Below the pieces are notes generated by a model. The model worked only from the letters and a program-made list of their open reading frames with translations. It ran no database searches and had not been told where the DNA came from. A DNA stretch of 64,000 bases from Tilletia caries (lineage: Eukaryota > Basidiomycota > Exobasidiomycetes > Tilletiales > Tilletiaceae): positions 868,001-932,000 of the forward strand of contig JALUTQ010000005.1 in assembly GCA_032718865.1 (NCBI GenBank). Reading direction: 5' to 3'. The translations under genes and the position numbers were made by a program. The first letter of the stretch is position 1. Every line of letters begins with the position of its first letter. Of the stretch, positions 34,515-46,300 are shown piece after piece.

Positions 34515-37500
34515 TCATTGTACGAGGCGGCGCACGTAGTCAGGAATGAATTCGCGCGTCAAGACGCAAATGACATGGTCTATGCGCTGCTTCTTGATCA
34601 GACCGAGGTAGTTGATCTGGAGAAGGGCATGGGGCATGGGCTCAGAGCTCTGAGTGAAGCAAAAAAACGCAAAGAAAAAGGCCGCCATCAGCCCTGCGCA
34701 CCTTCAGGTTATCGTGCCAGCTTTCGACGTAGTTGTTGGTATCGATCCCATAGTGCGCATGCTGTTGAGCCAGTCACCAGATAGAGAGACAATATCAGCT
34801 TTGAAGAAAATGTACACCCTGTCAAAGAGGCAGGCCAATACACGCACCTGTCGATATGCCAGCGACCACATTGAAGGTGGGCGCTTTGTGACCCACTCTC
34901 GCCGGAAGTAGAGCATGAAGTCCGGAAAGAACATAGTCCACTCACGCTGGAACTCGGCAAACTGTGCAAGAAACGTTTCGGGCTGCGCTGCGTATACGAG
35001 GTCGCGCAGAATCTTGCGACAGCGCTCCTGTACCTGACGAGATCTGGCCACGCCTTCATCGTCCAACTCTGCAGGAGTGGGGGGACCGGGGAAGACAACG
35101 CGAGGACACAGCGTCCAGCGAGTATACCGCGGTCCACGCACCCGTGACCCGGCAAACGATGGATGAAAGATGCGCAAGAAAAATTGGAGGGGACAAAATC
35201 AATAAAAGAGTCAGATCACGTTGAGCCATTTTAAAAGCACGAGGACGGTTGACCAGCCACCCTTCCAGCAGCGTGTGTTTAAGAGGGCCATGACCCGAGC
35301 GGCACGAGGAGGGGAGCAAGCGGCAACCAGAGTCAAGAGGAGCAGCTGAGCGAGAGCAGCCTGCATCAAATGACATACCATGTATGCACTATGCAGTACT
35401 GCGCTGTGCAGTGTGCGCATGGTCACTGGGCGCATGGTCACTGTGCGCATGATCCAGTCGCCTGCGGAACTTCGAAGGAAACGTAGATGAATCAGGAGAT
35501 GGAGGAGAGATACTCACGGGGAAATTTGATCTTGTTCTTGATGTTGTCCTCCCAGGCGCGGACTACGTGCCATTGGCACAACAGAATCCTTGGAGGCTGA
35601 GCGGAGCTTGAGAAGGTGATCTTTATGGCGGCCTGCTCGGTGACAGAGCAGTCGACCATGACGTCTTTCGGCGCCGGAACCAGCTTCGTGACCCAGGAGA
35701 GGAAGTAGGCTAATGGTAGTCTGAGGAAGAGAGGGATCAAAGAGCAGTCAGAAATCGGCAGGTGCAAGACAGAACGCCAGAAGCGCATGGGGGAGATCCA
35801 GAGAGAGTCGGAAAGGAGATAGCCAAGGGAAATGGAAGTCAAGACTCGAGGGTAAGGGACACTCACTGCGTCTCTGATGGAGTCAGCAGAAATGCGGCGG
35901 GAAAACCGGACCCAGTGTCCTGACTGCGCACGATGATGGTGGTCAAAAAGACTTTTTCGTCTCTTGTCATCCCATAGCCTGTATTATGCGTGGAGTCCAG
36001 GCACCAAATCTCGGAGCCAGACCGCTCCAAAACCTGAGCGCGAATCAGAAGTACATCAAAGAGCGTCAGAGCGTTAGTGGCATCGCCAGCTGACTGCTGA
36101 GGAAGCAGTCAAAAAACAAATGCAGTGCTGAGTATAGACTGACCATCTTGCCTTCCGCGGATAGCAAAAGGACCACCCACACGGGAGCGTCTGTTGCGCT
36201 GAGTGCAGAGGACTTGACGAACTCAGCGTAAGGAAGAGCACGGAGTAGACCCCGGAATGGGTTTGCAGGAATTCCGGGGCACTCCGGGCAGAGTTCCGGC
36301 GGTACCCGGAACCCGGAATGCTAATTTTCAATTTTTGTCAGTTTAGTCCTTTTAAGCAGGAAGCCGGAATTTCCTGGTACCGCTCAGCCGGAATGCGGAA
36401 TAGATCTTGCTTTGGCCGTAACTTTTTCTTGCGGAATGCGGAATCTGTGGTCAGACAAGCTCATTCTCCCGAAATTCCGCCGGATTCCGGGAGATTCCGG
36501 GGGGTCACGTGATGTGGGGTCTCATTCGGGGTTTCATTTATCAATGAGACTCTCCGGCGAGTTTCACATATGAGGAGACCCAGTCTTGTGGTCTCAACAG
36601 GACACATGAGGCTTGAAGAGGAGCAAATGGACGCGAGTGAGGCATCAAATGGCCAATGCAGAGCTTCAATGTAGACTGTGGACGAGTACAAAGCCGATTT
36701 AGAAAGGGGTCGACTCGTTTTTCATATGATCTTGCGACTGCGGAGGAGAGTCCCGGAATCCGGCGAAATTCCGCATTCCGGGAGCTGCGGAATGCGGAAT
36801 CGAAAATTGATCAAAGCCTAAATTTTTGACGGAAGCCGGAATTCCAGATGTACGAATTTGAATCTTTCCCCGGAATACGGAGCTCTGCGCCCGAAAGAAG
36901 AGTAATTTAACCGGAATGCGGAATGCCCTGAGAGGCCCCGGAATTGCTGCGGAGGTCCTCCCCGGAGTGCGGAAATTCCGGGGCACTCCGTGCTCTTCCT
37001 TAACTCAGCGTGCCAACCTTCGCGCAGCAATTCGTTGACCCAAAGTTGACAAGATACGTGACCGTCAACGTCCTTCCGCGCCCTTTCGACCTTAAGGCGG
37101 CGAACGACGTTGTAGATGTCGTCGTATCGGATGCGTATGCTGGCATCAATGGTCGACGTGGAGTGTACGATCTGACAAAAGGAAACAAACAAAGCCCGGA
37201 TGAAATGATCAGCTTGAAACAATCGCCGGACGCACTCAATTAACATTGCAGAACCAGAGGGGAGGAGGGAATAATGGCTCACAGATCGAAGCTGTTGCAG
37301 ACTCATACGCGTCGCACGCATTATCTCGGAGACAGTATGACCTTGCCGCACTTGATTTTCAATCCATTGCCGCACCGACTGGCAGTTGCGCTGTCTGGCG
37401 AGGCCTGCGAGTGTTCCAGGTTCGTGATTGGTGTGTCGCCAGTAGTACTCGACCTTCACGATGCTGTCTTCACGAGCCGGACCAGGGAGTGAAGATGGCT

Positions 37501-38108
37501 GGAAGAGCGTGGCGGCAACATCCGCGTCCGCGTTGTCTGCACCGGCGGCAGCGAGTACAGCTGGATCGCTGGCATCAATGAGTGGTGCTTTGACGGTGAT
37601 TTTGATATAGGCAGCGCATTTCAGCTGGAGTAAATTCTGGTATTAGCTTGAATGCTCAGTCCAATACACACTTTGGGAGCGTCCGACCCACCTTATTGGA
37701 TGTTTGAGAGCCACCAGTTGCCCGTCGTTTCTGTGGAGACACGTTGGGATCCTTTCGCTCCCTGTAGTGACCAGAGCAGCTGCATCTGCTGATAAAGGTT
37801 GCCCTGAAGAGGCGACGATCGCCAAGGCGCGTCGTGACTGACTCTGCACCGATCCTAAGACATCAGAAAACGCGCATGATCTACTCTTGACATGCAGAGA
37901 ACTCACTTGGAGCGCGTCTGTGCGACGCGTTTGAGTTTGCGGGCTTGAGGAATGTTGTGTAGGTGTTCTCTTCCTTCAAGAACGCGTCGATTTCTGTCTC
38001 GTTCAGCTCGAAGATCTCTGGAAACGCGTCAAAGACGCGTTGCTCGAGGTTGATGAAGACTTGTGGGCCTTTGGCAAACGTTGGAGGTGTGGAAAGCACT
38101 GCGGTCAT
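34515..38108 (-). mobile_element. MULE/FAR1-type transposase gene, multi-exon, interrupted
   Basis: A second transposase, unrelated in detail to the one at 11118. Exons I could place: 38108-37907, 37843-37692, 37624-37283, 37171-36144 (split by the MITE at 36229-37002), 36033-35867, 35720-35518, about 35177-34848, 34761-34702, 34616-34515. The order shows a Cys-rich N-terminal finger (RCSCSGHYRERKDPN then TSNKLKC), first catalytic Asp in WCLDSTHNTGYG, second in KDVMVDCSVTEQ, the LCQWHVVRAW motif, and the Glu in TNNYVESWHDNLK, as in MULE transposases with FAR1-like fingers. One stretch (about 35500-35180) could not be spliced confidently. No SWIM finger is found after the stop at 34515. The MITE makes this copy non-functional. 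Confidence 0.8.
36229..37002. mobile_element. 774-bp MITE inserted in the transposase gene
   Basis: The ends are an 18-bp perfect inverted repeat TAAGGAAGAGCACGGAGT. The 8-bp direct repeat ACTCAGCG flanks it exactly (36221-36228 and 37003-37010), and removing element plus one repeat restores the transposase reading frame (HAEFVKSS). The interior is packed with GGAATTCCGG/CCGGAATGCGGAAT motifs on both strands and has no coding frame. The 8-bp duplication points to a hAT-like mobiliser. Confidence 0.92.
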
Positions 38109-38173
38109 CGCGAATTCTGCAAAAAGGGGGATGTGTGGATGATCTTGTGGTGTTAAGCAAGTTGAATACCATG

Positions 38174-38820
38174 CACTGTGCCAAATGAAGTAGTTTCCAG
38201 TTGGTGGAAACTAATTGGAAATCCGCAGTTTCCAAGGGGTTTCCATGGCGCTGGAAACTAGACCAGTTTTCGGGCAGTTTTCTTTGGATCCGAATACTGT
38301 GCAGTTTTTCGAAGGGGTTTTCGGTACTTGGAAACTTGAAGCGGGTCTGGGAGGTCGATGCCGGGCAAAGACCTCTTGGTTTCCCCGATTGGCATGACCC
38401 CGCTCAACAGTCTCAGGGTTTCTAGGTAACCGGCTTCAACCTCAGAAAATTCATAGCTGCTTCCTGACCAAAGCGATGCTCATGTCTGACGACAGAAACC
38501 GTGGAATTACTGTATTGCTACCTGTATATGTTTGGGTTGAGACATGCTCTGGTCAGTGGTGAGTGTGGATGTGTCGAGTGGCACGGGTAGGCCGTGCCTG
38601 GGCAGCGACACCTTGAGACCAGGCGGTGGTAGCACTTGACCCCACCGCGGTGGCGTGGTCTACAGGAGGCTTACATAAGGTGGCCCGTGCTACACCAAAG
38701 GGTTTTCGACATAGGAAAACTGTAGGAAAACTGCTGCGCATTATTTAGTTTTCGGCGGCGAAAACTATCGAGTTTTCACGGGGTTTCCACCAACTGGAAA
38801 CTACCTCGGATGGCACAGTG
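38174..38820. mobile_element. 647-bp element with CACTG ends (CACTA-like)
   Basis: The left end CACTGTGCCA and the inverted right end CACTGTGCCA are identical over 10 bp; after a few mismatches GTAGTTTCCAGTTGGTGG is shared exactly. A 3-bp ATG flanks each end (38171-38173, 38821-38823). CACT-type termini with 3-bp duplications are characteristic of CACTA/En-Spm elements. The interior holds many GGAAAC/GTTTTC motifs, as in CACTA subterminal repeats, and no coding frame. A 90-100 bp stretch (38433-38535) is homologous to 19837-19935. Confidence 0.7.
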
Positions 38821-38863
38821 ATGGACTGGGACGCGTTGGCCGTGTCACACGCGAGAGCAGACC

Positions 38864-38920
38864 ATCGCCCGCCATTTTTCCACGTGACCTTCGGCCACGT
38901 GGAAAAATGACGAGGGCGAT
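38864..38920. repeat. 57-bp perfect-core hairpin with two CACGTG boxes
   Basis: Arms CATTTTTCCACGTG (38873-38886) and CACGTGGAAAAATG (38896-38909) are exact inverses around a 9-base loop, and outer arms ATCGCCC (38864-38870) and GGGCGAT (38914-38920) also pair. It sits about 60 bp upstream of the truncated prohibitin frame and 43 bp beyond the CACTG element. Confidence 0.8.
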
Positions 38921-38980
38921 ACGGTCCTTGGTTTCATCCCCCCCTTTCCTCTCTCTGGTGATGGTGATCTCAGACGCTGG

Positions 38981-40194
38981 ATGAGCTCAAGCCAGCTGAG
39001 GATCAGCTCGAGCGACCCGAAAGCCACGAGCCACTCACTCTCTCACTCACTCACTCGCCCGCGCTCACCTCTTCTCCTGCCGCCCCAGTCCATCGCATTA
39101 TTCATCCAATCACGCTCCCCGTCACCTCGACACCCAGCACACACACAACATGACCGCCGACGGCCCTCGGGCGCATGCTCGAGCAATTCCGCCGCGGAGC
39201 ACAGCAAGCCCAACAAGAAGCCCTCCGACGCGCTAATGCTGCAACCCAAGGGTGAGTGCGAGTTAGGGAACGAGGTTCTCTCGGGGGACATCAACGAGGT
39301 TTACTTGGTGTTCTTCCTGTGGGCTTTGACTGTATGCTGAACTTGCCCTTTCGTTTTTTTCATCTGATGCGCAGACTTGCAAATGGTCAACATTACTTGG
39401 TCGGCAGCTTGTCGATGGCAGGACGCGACAGCACACGGCATCTACCGCGAGATCGGCACCGACTACGATGAGCGCGTCTTGCCCAGTGTTGTCAACGGTC
39501 AGTGCCGCTTCTCAGCAGATGAGCCCCCTCGCCCCACTTGAAAAGGACATCCATACTGACACAACCTCGTCCCTCGACTGGTGCTCCTCGCAGAGGTACT
39601 GAAGGCCGTCGTTGCCCAGTTCAACGCGTCTCAGCTGATCACACAACGAGAGCACGTCTCTCGACTTGTGCGCGAGATCCGCGCGAAGCGTTTCAATCTG
39701 CTCCTCGATGACGTCTCCATCACACATATGACTTTCAGTCCAGAGGTGAGGCTCATGCGCTGCCGCCTTTTTGTCCAAAACGCCACTGGTTTGCTCATTC
39801 ATCCCATCCACTCTTCATCGTTTTTCAGTTCACACATGCCGTCGAAGCTAAGCAGATCGCGCAGCAGACGGCTCTGCGTGCTGCTTTCCTCGTCGACCAG
39901 GCGATCCAGGAGAAGCAGAGTATCATTGTGCGCGCACAGGGTGAGGCACGCAGTGCTGAGGTAAGTACAGCTGCACGTCTGCACGTCTGCACAGCATCCG
40001 GCCATCGTCGATGCGCAACGCGCACAAGTCAGTCAGAAGCCAGAACGCTCACCCTCACTCTTCCATCTGGCTGCAAAGGCGCAGACGCCTCTCTCACATA
40101 TGAATACTTCACGTGGGTCCATACTTTCCCGAGGTTTCAATCACTCAGCTCGGGCGCCGCCGCAATACATAGCTGTCTCTCCTATATCTTCTAG
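38981..40194 (+). pseudogene. Truncated prohibitin-2-like gene with foreign ends
   Basis: Exons 38981-39251, 39375-39497, 39594-39745 and 39829-39960 splice in one frame. Prohibitin homology starts abruptly at DLQMVNIT, continues through [49 protein letters not shown] and [18 protein letters not shown], and ends at QGEARSAE, just before a normal GT donor. The membrane anchor and first half of the SPFH domain are absent, replaced by Ser-rich sequence. The C-terminal coiled coil is absent, and the frame reads on through the donor for 78 unrelated codons to TAG at 40194. Two residues are missing in VREIRAKRF compared with the family. A 303-codon chimeric frame therefore survives, but as prohibitin it lacks both ends and I treat it as a gene fragment. 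Confidence 0.8.
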
Positions 40195-40440
40195 CACCAT
40201 GACCGGACATGCGTGCAGCCCCGACGAAGGGTCAAGGGAACCCTGATGTAGCATATGAATTTGCACCGAGACGTACCGAAAACACCGGAAAGCCTTTTTC
40301 TCGTATCGTCGAGTTCTCCGTATTCGTTTTGCGCATCCCTTCTTCTTCTTCTCTGTGGGCGATTTCACCCGCAGTGAGGCTCAACCTCAAGACGACTGCA
40401 TTGACACTGTTCGCGCCGAGGGAGAAAATTGAACACCAGG
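40195..40440. other. Intergenic region at the 3' end of fimbrin
   Basis: Short non-coding stretch between the prohibitin fragment and the fimbrin stop codon. Nothing recognised. Confidence 0.4.
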
Positions 40441-42869
40441 TCAGATTTTTGGAAGGGTCGGCATCAGGGCAAAGAAGCGGGAAGACTCACTCAGCGAACC
40501 GACAAAGGTCAAGATCAGTCGTTGACGAAGCTGTACGATAGGTCCACAGAAGGAAAGGATTGCACGAGAAAGTTAGTTTCGGATACACCTGTGGGTTACA
40601 CTTCTCCCCATTCCGCCCCAATGCAAGCTTACCTCCACGATGTCCTCAGGCACAAGGAAGATGAGGCATCCCATCTTGCGGGCGACGCTGATAGCAAGCT
40701 GTTTGACGTGAAGAATGAATTGGATCAGCTTCTTCGACAGAACCTCCCTGCACGCGCGCTTTCCCTCCTACACAACTCACCTTAGCGTTGACCCTGCAGT
40801 CCTCATCTGTCCGGCCCGGCAACACGAGCGAGTAATCAACAATGCCCGGCCGAAGCCCATCAAGCAAGTCAAGGAAGAAGACCGCGTTCTTCAACCCCGG
40901 GTCACGGAAACTCCTCATCGAGCTTTTCTTCCCCGCCTTGCTCACCACCCCATTCGCCCACTGCACCATGTCCGAATCAGTCACCCCGCGCCCGCTCTTC
41001 GAGATCGAGGACAGCGTCTTGGTGATGTTCAGCCGCATGAGCTGCCAGACCAGCCCGAGCGTCAGCGTCTTCGTCCCGTCCACGATGTCGGCTCCCTGGA
41101 TTCCCACGATGTGCATGTTCGACGCCTTCGCCAAGTCCACCGCGTAGTTCGTGTTCTCCACCATCTTGAACCGACTCAACTCCTGGCCCTCCTTCGGCTT
41201 CGACACCCGCCGCCACGAGACCGAGCCAGGGATGATCTTGTCAAACGCTTGCAGGATCACAGTTCCGTCCTTGACGTCTTCGAACAGGTTGTACACCCCC
41301 GGATCCACATCCAGACTGTTGAGCCAGAGCGTGAACACGCGCGCCTCTCGCTCGCCCTCGGCGTCAAAGTCCTCAATCACCTGCGGAGGTGCGTCCTCCA
41401 GAGGCTCCAGGCACGGCCACGTGTTGAACAGGTTGGCAACGAACGCCAAGTTAAGCTTGGTGTTGCCCGCAACCATCGAGCCAGCCGTCAGGTACTTGCG
41501 GCATCCGATGGCGTCCGCGCGCTGCAGTACCATTTGCGCCCGCTGGTGCAAGTCGGCCTGCTGCAGGGGAGCGCGGTCGCATGATTCTGGCTTGAGCTGG
41601 TTGAGCAACACCGTGTAGTTTTCGCCATCCGCGACGTCCTTGCCGAAATTCTTCACCCTGCGGACATGCGTATGAGAAGTGTGAGTTTAGCCACCAATAA
41701 GGCAGGCCTGCACTAGAACAAAGGCCTGTCAAGTCACGTACCTTCGAGGCCAGTTAGCCGCCTTCAAGTGGTAGTTGAACCAGCGCAGCAAGATCTGATC
41801 CGGCGGCAATCTCAAAAAGTCATTGAGTTCCTCCCCATCCTCAAGCAAGCGGTACAGCTCCGGATGGTTCTTCAAATCGATCTTGCTGAGCAAGCCACGA
41901 CGGATGACCTGCCAGATCAGACCAAGGATAAGATGTTCTCGTCCGTCGATCAGGTCCTGCGGCCCAATGTTGACGACTGAGCATCCGATGGCTTTGGCGG
42001 AGGTGATCACGATGTTGTTGTTCTCCGTCATTTGGAACGCGTTGGGGCCTTTGCCACCTTTGCCGAAGTTGAGCACGCGCTCGTCGATGGTATCGGGCAC
42101 TGCGTCATTGATGAGCTTGCAGAGCAGCAATCCGTCTAGCGTGTCGAGAAATCACGGAAAGATCACGGTCAGTCAAGGACGAGGGATCAGCTCAGAGACA
42201 CACGAATGCCATTGGAGACTAACCCTTGCACTCGTCGAACAGTTGGAAGTTGTCAGTGGGTAGAGGAAGCCGGCTGCCGATGTGTACGTCGCCAGACAGA
42301 TTCTAAAGACCGCGAAATAGGGGAAAAGAAACGTACGGGAATCTCAGTGCGCTGTCCTCCTCCTCGGACGGGAATGCAACTCATTTCCAGAAACTCACAG
42401 AGTTGATGTGACGGGTGAACTCCGTCCGCTCATCCTCGTTCATCGTGTGCTGGACATTCGCGTTGCTGCCTTTGACTGTGACCTTGCCCTTGACGACAGC
42501 TCCGGCTGTCGCATTACGCCCAGCGCGCAGTCGAGCGCAGAGCTACGGAGCAGCAAAAAGGAAAGAACTTGGAGAGTCAGCGGACAGGTCCCCGCACCCC
42601 ATGATGAAGCTGATGAGGGTTCAGGTGATACTCACATCAACAAAGTCCTCCAGCTCGACTCGCCCACTAGAATCGATGCTGACTTCCTTAAGCGTCTCGC
42701 GGACCTGGTCGTACGAAGCCTCCCCCTGGTCCTCGAGAGCCTTGACGACGTCCTGCTTGAGGACCGAGCCTCTGTCCTCCACGTCGATTCGCTTGAAACG
42801 GTCGACGAGGCCCATGACCTCCTCCTGCGAGAATTGCGGGTACTTCCGCGCCAGCTTGATGGCCTCCAT
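40441..42869 (-). CDS. SAC6: Fimbrin (plastin), actin-bundling protein
   Basis: Seven exons: 42869-42636, 42542-42399, 42302-42224, 42135-41742, 41657-40781, 40698-40633, 40530-40441, totalling 627 residues, the usual fimbrin length. The N-terminus has EF-hand-like helices (YPQFSQEEVMGLVDRF, RGSVLKQDVVKAL, DSSGRVELEDFVD); then four calponin-homology domains form two actin-binding modules. Landmarks are KLINDAVPDTIDERVLN and LIDGREHLILGLIWQVIR in CH1, NLFNTWPCLEPLE with FTLWLNSLDV between CH2 and CH3, VDGTKTLTLGLVWQLMR in CH3, and ISVARKMGCLIFLVPEDIVE in CH4. Fimbrin cross-links actin filaments in cortical patches and cables, needed for endocytosis and polarity (known). Each splice phase agrees. 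An LTR element lies 263 bp upstream of the start codon, so the promoter may be affected. Confidence 0.95.
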
Positions 42870-43131
42870 TTTTTCTTGTCTTCTGCTTTTTTTCAGAAAC
42901 CACGGGGAGACGGGAGCTGATGGGTTTCTTGCGGTGTCAGCTGCTGCACAGTTCGTTCGGCGCTGAGGTTCTTCGAGCAATCAGTGGTCGTGTATGGGGG
43001 AGTTGCAGATGTGGAAGAAGGGCGGAGCGGTGAAGTGAAGTGGCCAAAGCGGTGACGCTGTTTGGTGTGGCTGCGGAGCTGAGGCGCTGAAGTCACGTGT
43101 CCAAAATTCAGTCCGCAGGGGCTGGCGCCAC
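42870..43131 (-). promoter_or_regulatory. Fimbrin leader and truncated promoter interval
   Basis: Only 262 bp separate the fimbrin ATG from the left LTR. In the gene direction it is CT-rich near the start codon. No specific element identified beyond a CACGTG at about 43094. Confidence 0.4.
43127..43131. repeat. Target-site duplication GCCAC, left
   Basis: The five bases GCCAC immediately before the left LTR recur immediately after the right LTR at 48101-48105. Confidence 0.8.
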
Positions 43132-43388
43132 TGTTGAAAGGCAGGGTCTCATGGACGGGTCTTTCTCTCAGTGGTCTCAGGGTATCGAGCACCTTTTCTC
43201 TTCCTTCCCAAGCTCAGCTTCTTCCTGGTTACATTAAGCAATCCTGCCTGTACTTCAGCCCCTTCTGCGTACAATCTACACTTCTTCTTTGGCGTTGGAA
43301 CTTCCTCTTGTCTCCCACAGTCTGCGAGGTTCGTTGTGAAGACTCTGCAAGACTTCTTTTCGGGCCCGGTGGCCCTCGGTTCACAACT
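43132..43388 (+). repeat. Left LTR, 257 bp
   Basis: Matches 47844-48100 except for a few bases near the start (GTTGAAAGG against GTTGTACGG) and two internal changes. Confidence 0.9.
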
Positions 43389-46300
43389 GGTTATGAGCTC
43401 AAGTACTCTGGCCACGGAGCAAGTACGGAGCTGGTCGAGACAAGACCTTCCTCAAGAAGTCCACTTCTCCCACCCGCGCCCCCTTCCTGCGCTAGTCCTA
43501 CATCGGTACGGCTGGCGGACGATCTGCCACCAAGAGGCATCGTTGCAGCAGCGGCAGCCAGCAGGGCAGGCATCCGGATTGCGGACAGCTCCCTATAGAG
43601 CCCGAAGCTCTTCGGTACGTCTGGAGTCTGACGCGCGGCGGTCGGCGGAGGAGGTGGAACGAGCCCAAGTGTGGTCGTCGGAAGCTCAGCGGTGAGCCCG
43701 ACGCGGATTGCCGTCGCATCGGCACGGATAGAGCGGAAAGCGCGACGCTGGCGTCGGCGGCTCGGCGAAGCTCGGCGGTGCGACGAGGAGCAGCACAGGC
43801 GCATTGTGCCCTCCACGAGTGCTGGACAAATCAAGGTTGGCGGACGTCGGTGTTTGGCGCCTGTCGACGGACTCGGTCAGCGACTGAAGATCGGAGAGAT
43901 GCAGCTAGGGGCACATCTGCCTAGTCTGCGGATTCGGTCAAGGTTTACTCGAGAGCGAAGCGACTCCTTCCTCACGGACAAGTTTCTTTCGGTTTTCCGG
44001 CTCTCAAGTTACGACGCGAGGGGAGTTTCTCTCGCGGAAGTACAGCGCTTCGATGCCCGCGCGACTCTCGGATTCACCACTCGGGAGGTCGCCGGAAGAC
44101 TCAGGCGAGGCGTGCGCAGTGAGGTAACGCGCTGCGCGCACGCGTATTGCCGTATGGGCGGGTGACAATACGTAGGAAGTCGGGCGGACCAAGACGTGAA
44201 AGAATACAACTTGGTAGGCGACCGGATGCGAGGCGAAAACATCCACTCGAAAGAGGACGACAGTCGGAGGTTCGGCTCAGTCAACACGCAACGCACGACG
44301 ATCGCAACGGCGTGCTAGATCGGCTTCACGGTGGGTAGCGCCCATGTGATTCTGATGGGTTCATCCGCTTTGGCAGGTTCGCCATCTGCGTCGGGATGAA
44401 CGCCGAGGCAGGGTCTCGCCAGATCGGAACAGCAAGCAGCAAGACGCGTTGAGATGAAAGGCGCATGGCGCTGGCTTCCAATTACGGTCAAGGGATCTGT
44501 ATGATGACATGCAGATCGTCTCCTCAAGACAGGCATCGGAGGAAGCGGGTTGTCGACCACGACGATCGGCCTCACGGGTGCAAGAGTCGAGCAGCAAGTG
44601 GCCAGACGTGGCAGGCAACGCTCGGCGACCGCTACCAGTCAGGGACGGAGCGGGGTAGCAGAGAGTCCAGTGCACTTGGACACTCTCACCGTCGCCAAGA
44701 TCGCACTCGCGCATGGGCGCAGAGAGAGGAATGGGACGGAGGATCAGCGGTACGCGATTGCAACGAGCAGCATCGCGAGGAGATGCGCAGCTGCACGGGC
44801 AGCACGCATGAGATCTCCAGCAGTTCGGTCGGAGCTCGGAGAGGTAATTGGGTTTGTCTTCCACTGCAGATCATCTGGTGAGCCTCGCGGCGAAGCCACG
44901 ATGAGGAAGCACAGACGCCACTAGATTGGCGAGGTTGGGAACCACCAAAATGGTACCACCTCATATGTCATTCCTCCGAGGACCAACGAGCTGCGCCGGG
45001 ATGGCGAACAGTGTGCGAGCGGCGTCACTGGTTCTCTAGTCATACCGTGTCTGGTTAATGACCAGACCGCGTCCCCACACCCCGTCTATGAGCTTCTGCT
45101 CTTACCGCTTGACGAGATGGGGACACGCTCCTCTGGTGCGTATCTCCTGCGCGCCATGTCAAAGAGGAACTCTCCTGACCACTTGCTTGCCTTGTTTGTG
45201 TATGCGCGGAGCATCACGAGCCCTCTCCACCACCTCGGCCCAAGACCCTTGCTAGGCACACCGGACACCCTCACCGAGGTGGCACACGCCGGTGACGCAT
45301 ACGGTCTGGCTGGAGGCGGTGGAGATGGAGCAGGCGGCAGTGGTGGTCTGTGGAGCGGTGGAGGATGTAGAGGTTGGAGAGCAGTATGGAACTGCGAGGA
45401 GATCTGGGCTTCACGCGTCGGATTCGGTTTCGTGTGGGCAGCGGCGCCACCCGCCGGACAGTACGGCCCCACGACGGTATCGATCCCTCGTCAAGAACAT
45501 CTCTCTCGTCTCCTCCCTTCTCTCGATGCGCCTACAAGACGCCAGGCAAGGCGGCGAGCACCTCAGATCCAGCGGAATGCAGGACAGGCACGAGCACGAA
45601 GCAGCAGCACCACGTTAGGCTGCCTGCGTCACGGTGTGCGCTTGTCCGGTCCGCGTCAGCGCTTCTTCAAGCAACGGCAATCTGAAGGTTTCGGCGGCGT
45701 CGGCATGCGCTGCGCAAGCGTCAGCCGGCAGCATCAGTTCGAGGCGCATACATTGGGAATCAGCAACCTCGGGCATCAAGATAGGTCTTCGGCACCAACG
45801 GCAAGGCTGGAGACAAGAATGCGGGCATTGGCTAGCTTAGGCGCAAGCTCTAGCTCAATAGCCGGTGTCGCGCCCCATCCCTCCCACGCATCGGACATCG
45901 ACGATGATCGGCTGCGACAGCCGCGAAGACACGCAGGAGGCGGAGCTACCAGTGTTCTGCTGGTCAGCCCGTGCTTTGCGACGACGGACATCGATGAGAA
46001 TCGTGCTCATCACAAGTGGATCGGCATAGGTGTGTGTTCTGGTTGGCGGTGCAGTGCGCGCGGTTGTCAGCGACGGTCGCTGGAGCGGACGTTGCATCTG
46101 GCGAGACAGCATGCGGGGGTCATCGGTCGTCGACGAGTACACGGCCGTATAATCACACAAGGCTGGCGGTCAACACCACGTAGGAGCGCCACGTCGGTCA
46201 ACGATCGAAACCACCACCACACGACAGACACCACGGTCACCCCTCCCCAGGTCTAGCAGCTTTCTCTCTTGGGTTCGCAAGCACAGCCGGGACGGCGATT

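Noticed and set aside
36221..37010. CRISPR-like or satellite array because of the repeated GGAATTCC motifs
   Set aside because: Spacing is irregular, and terminal inverted repeats with target duplication identify a MITE; the genome is eukaryotic.
45117..46256. 379-codon frame inside the LTR element as gag or pol
   Set aside because: Contains no zinc knuckle, DTG protease, integrase HHCC, or reverse transcriptase DD motif; the Gly/Ala/Arg content follows GC-rich DNA.
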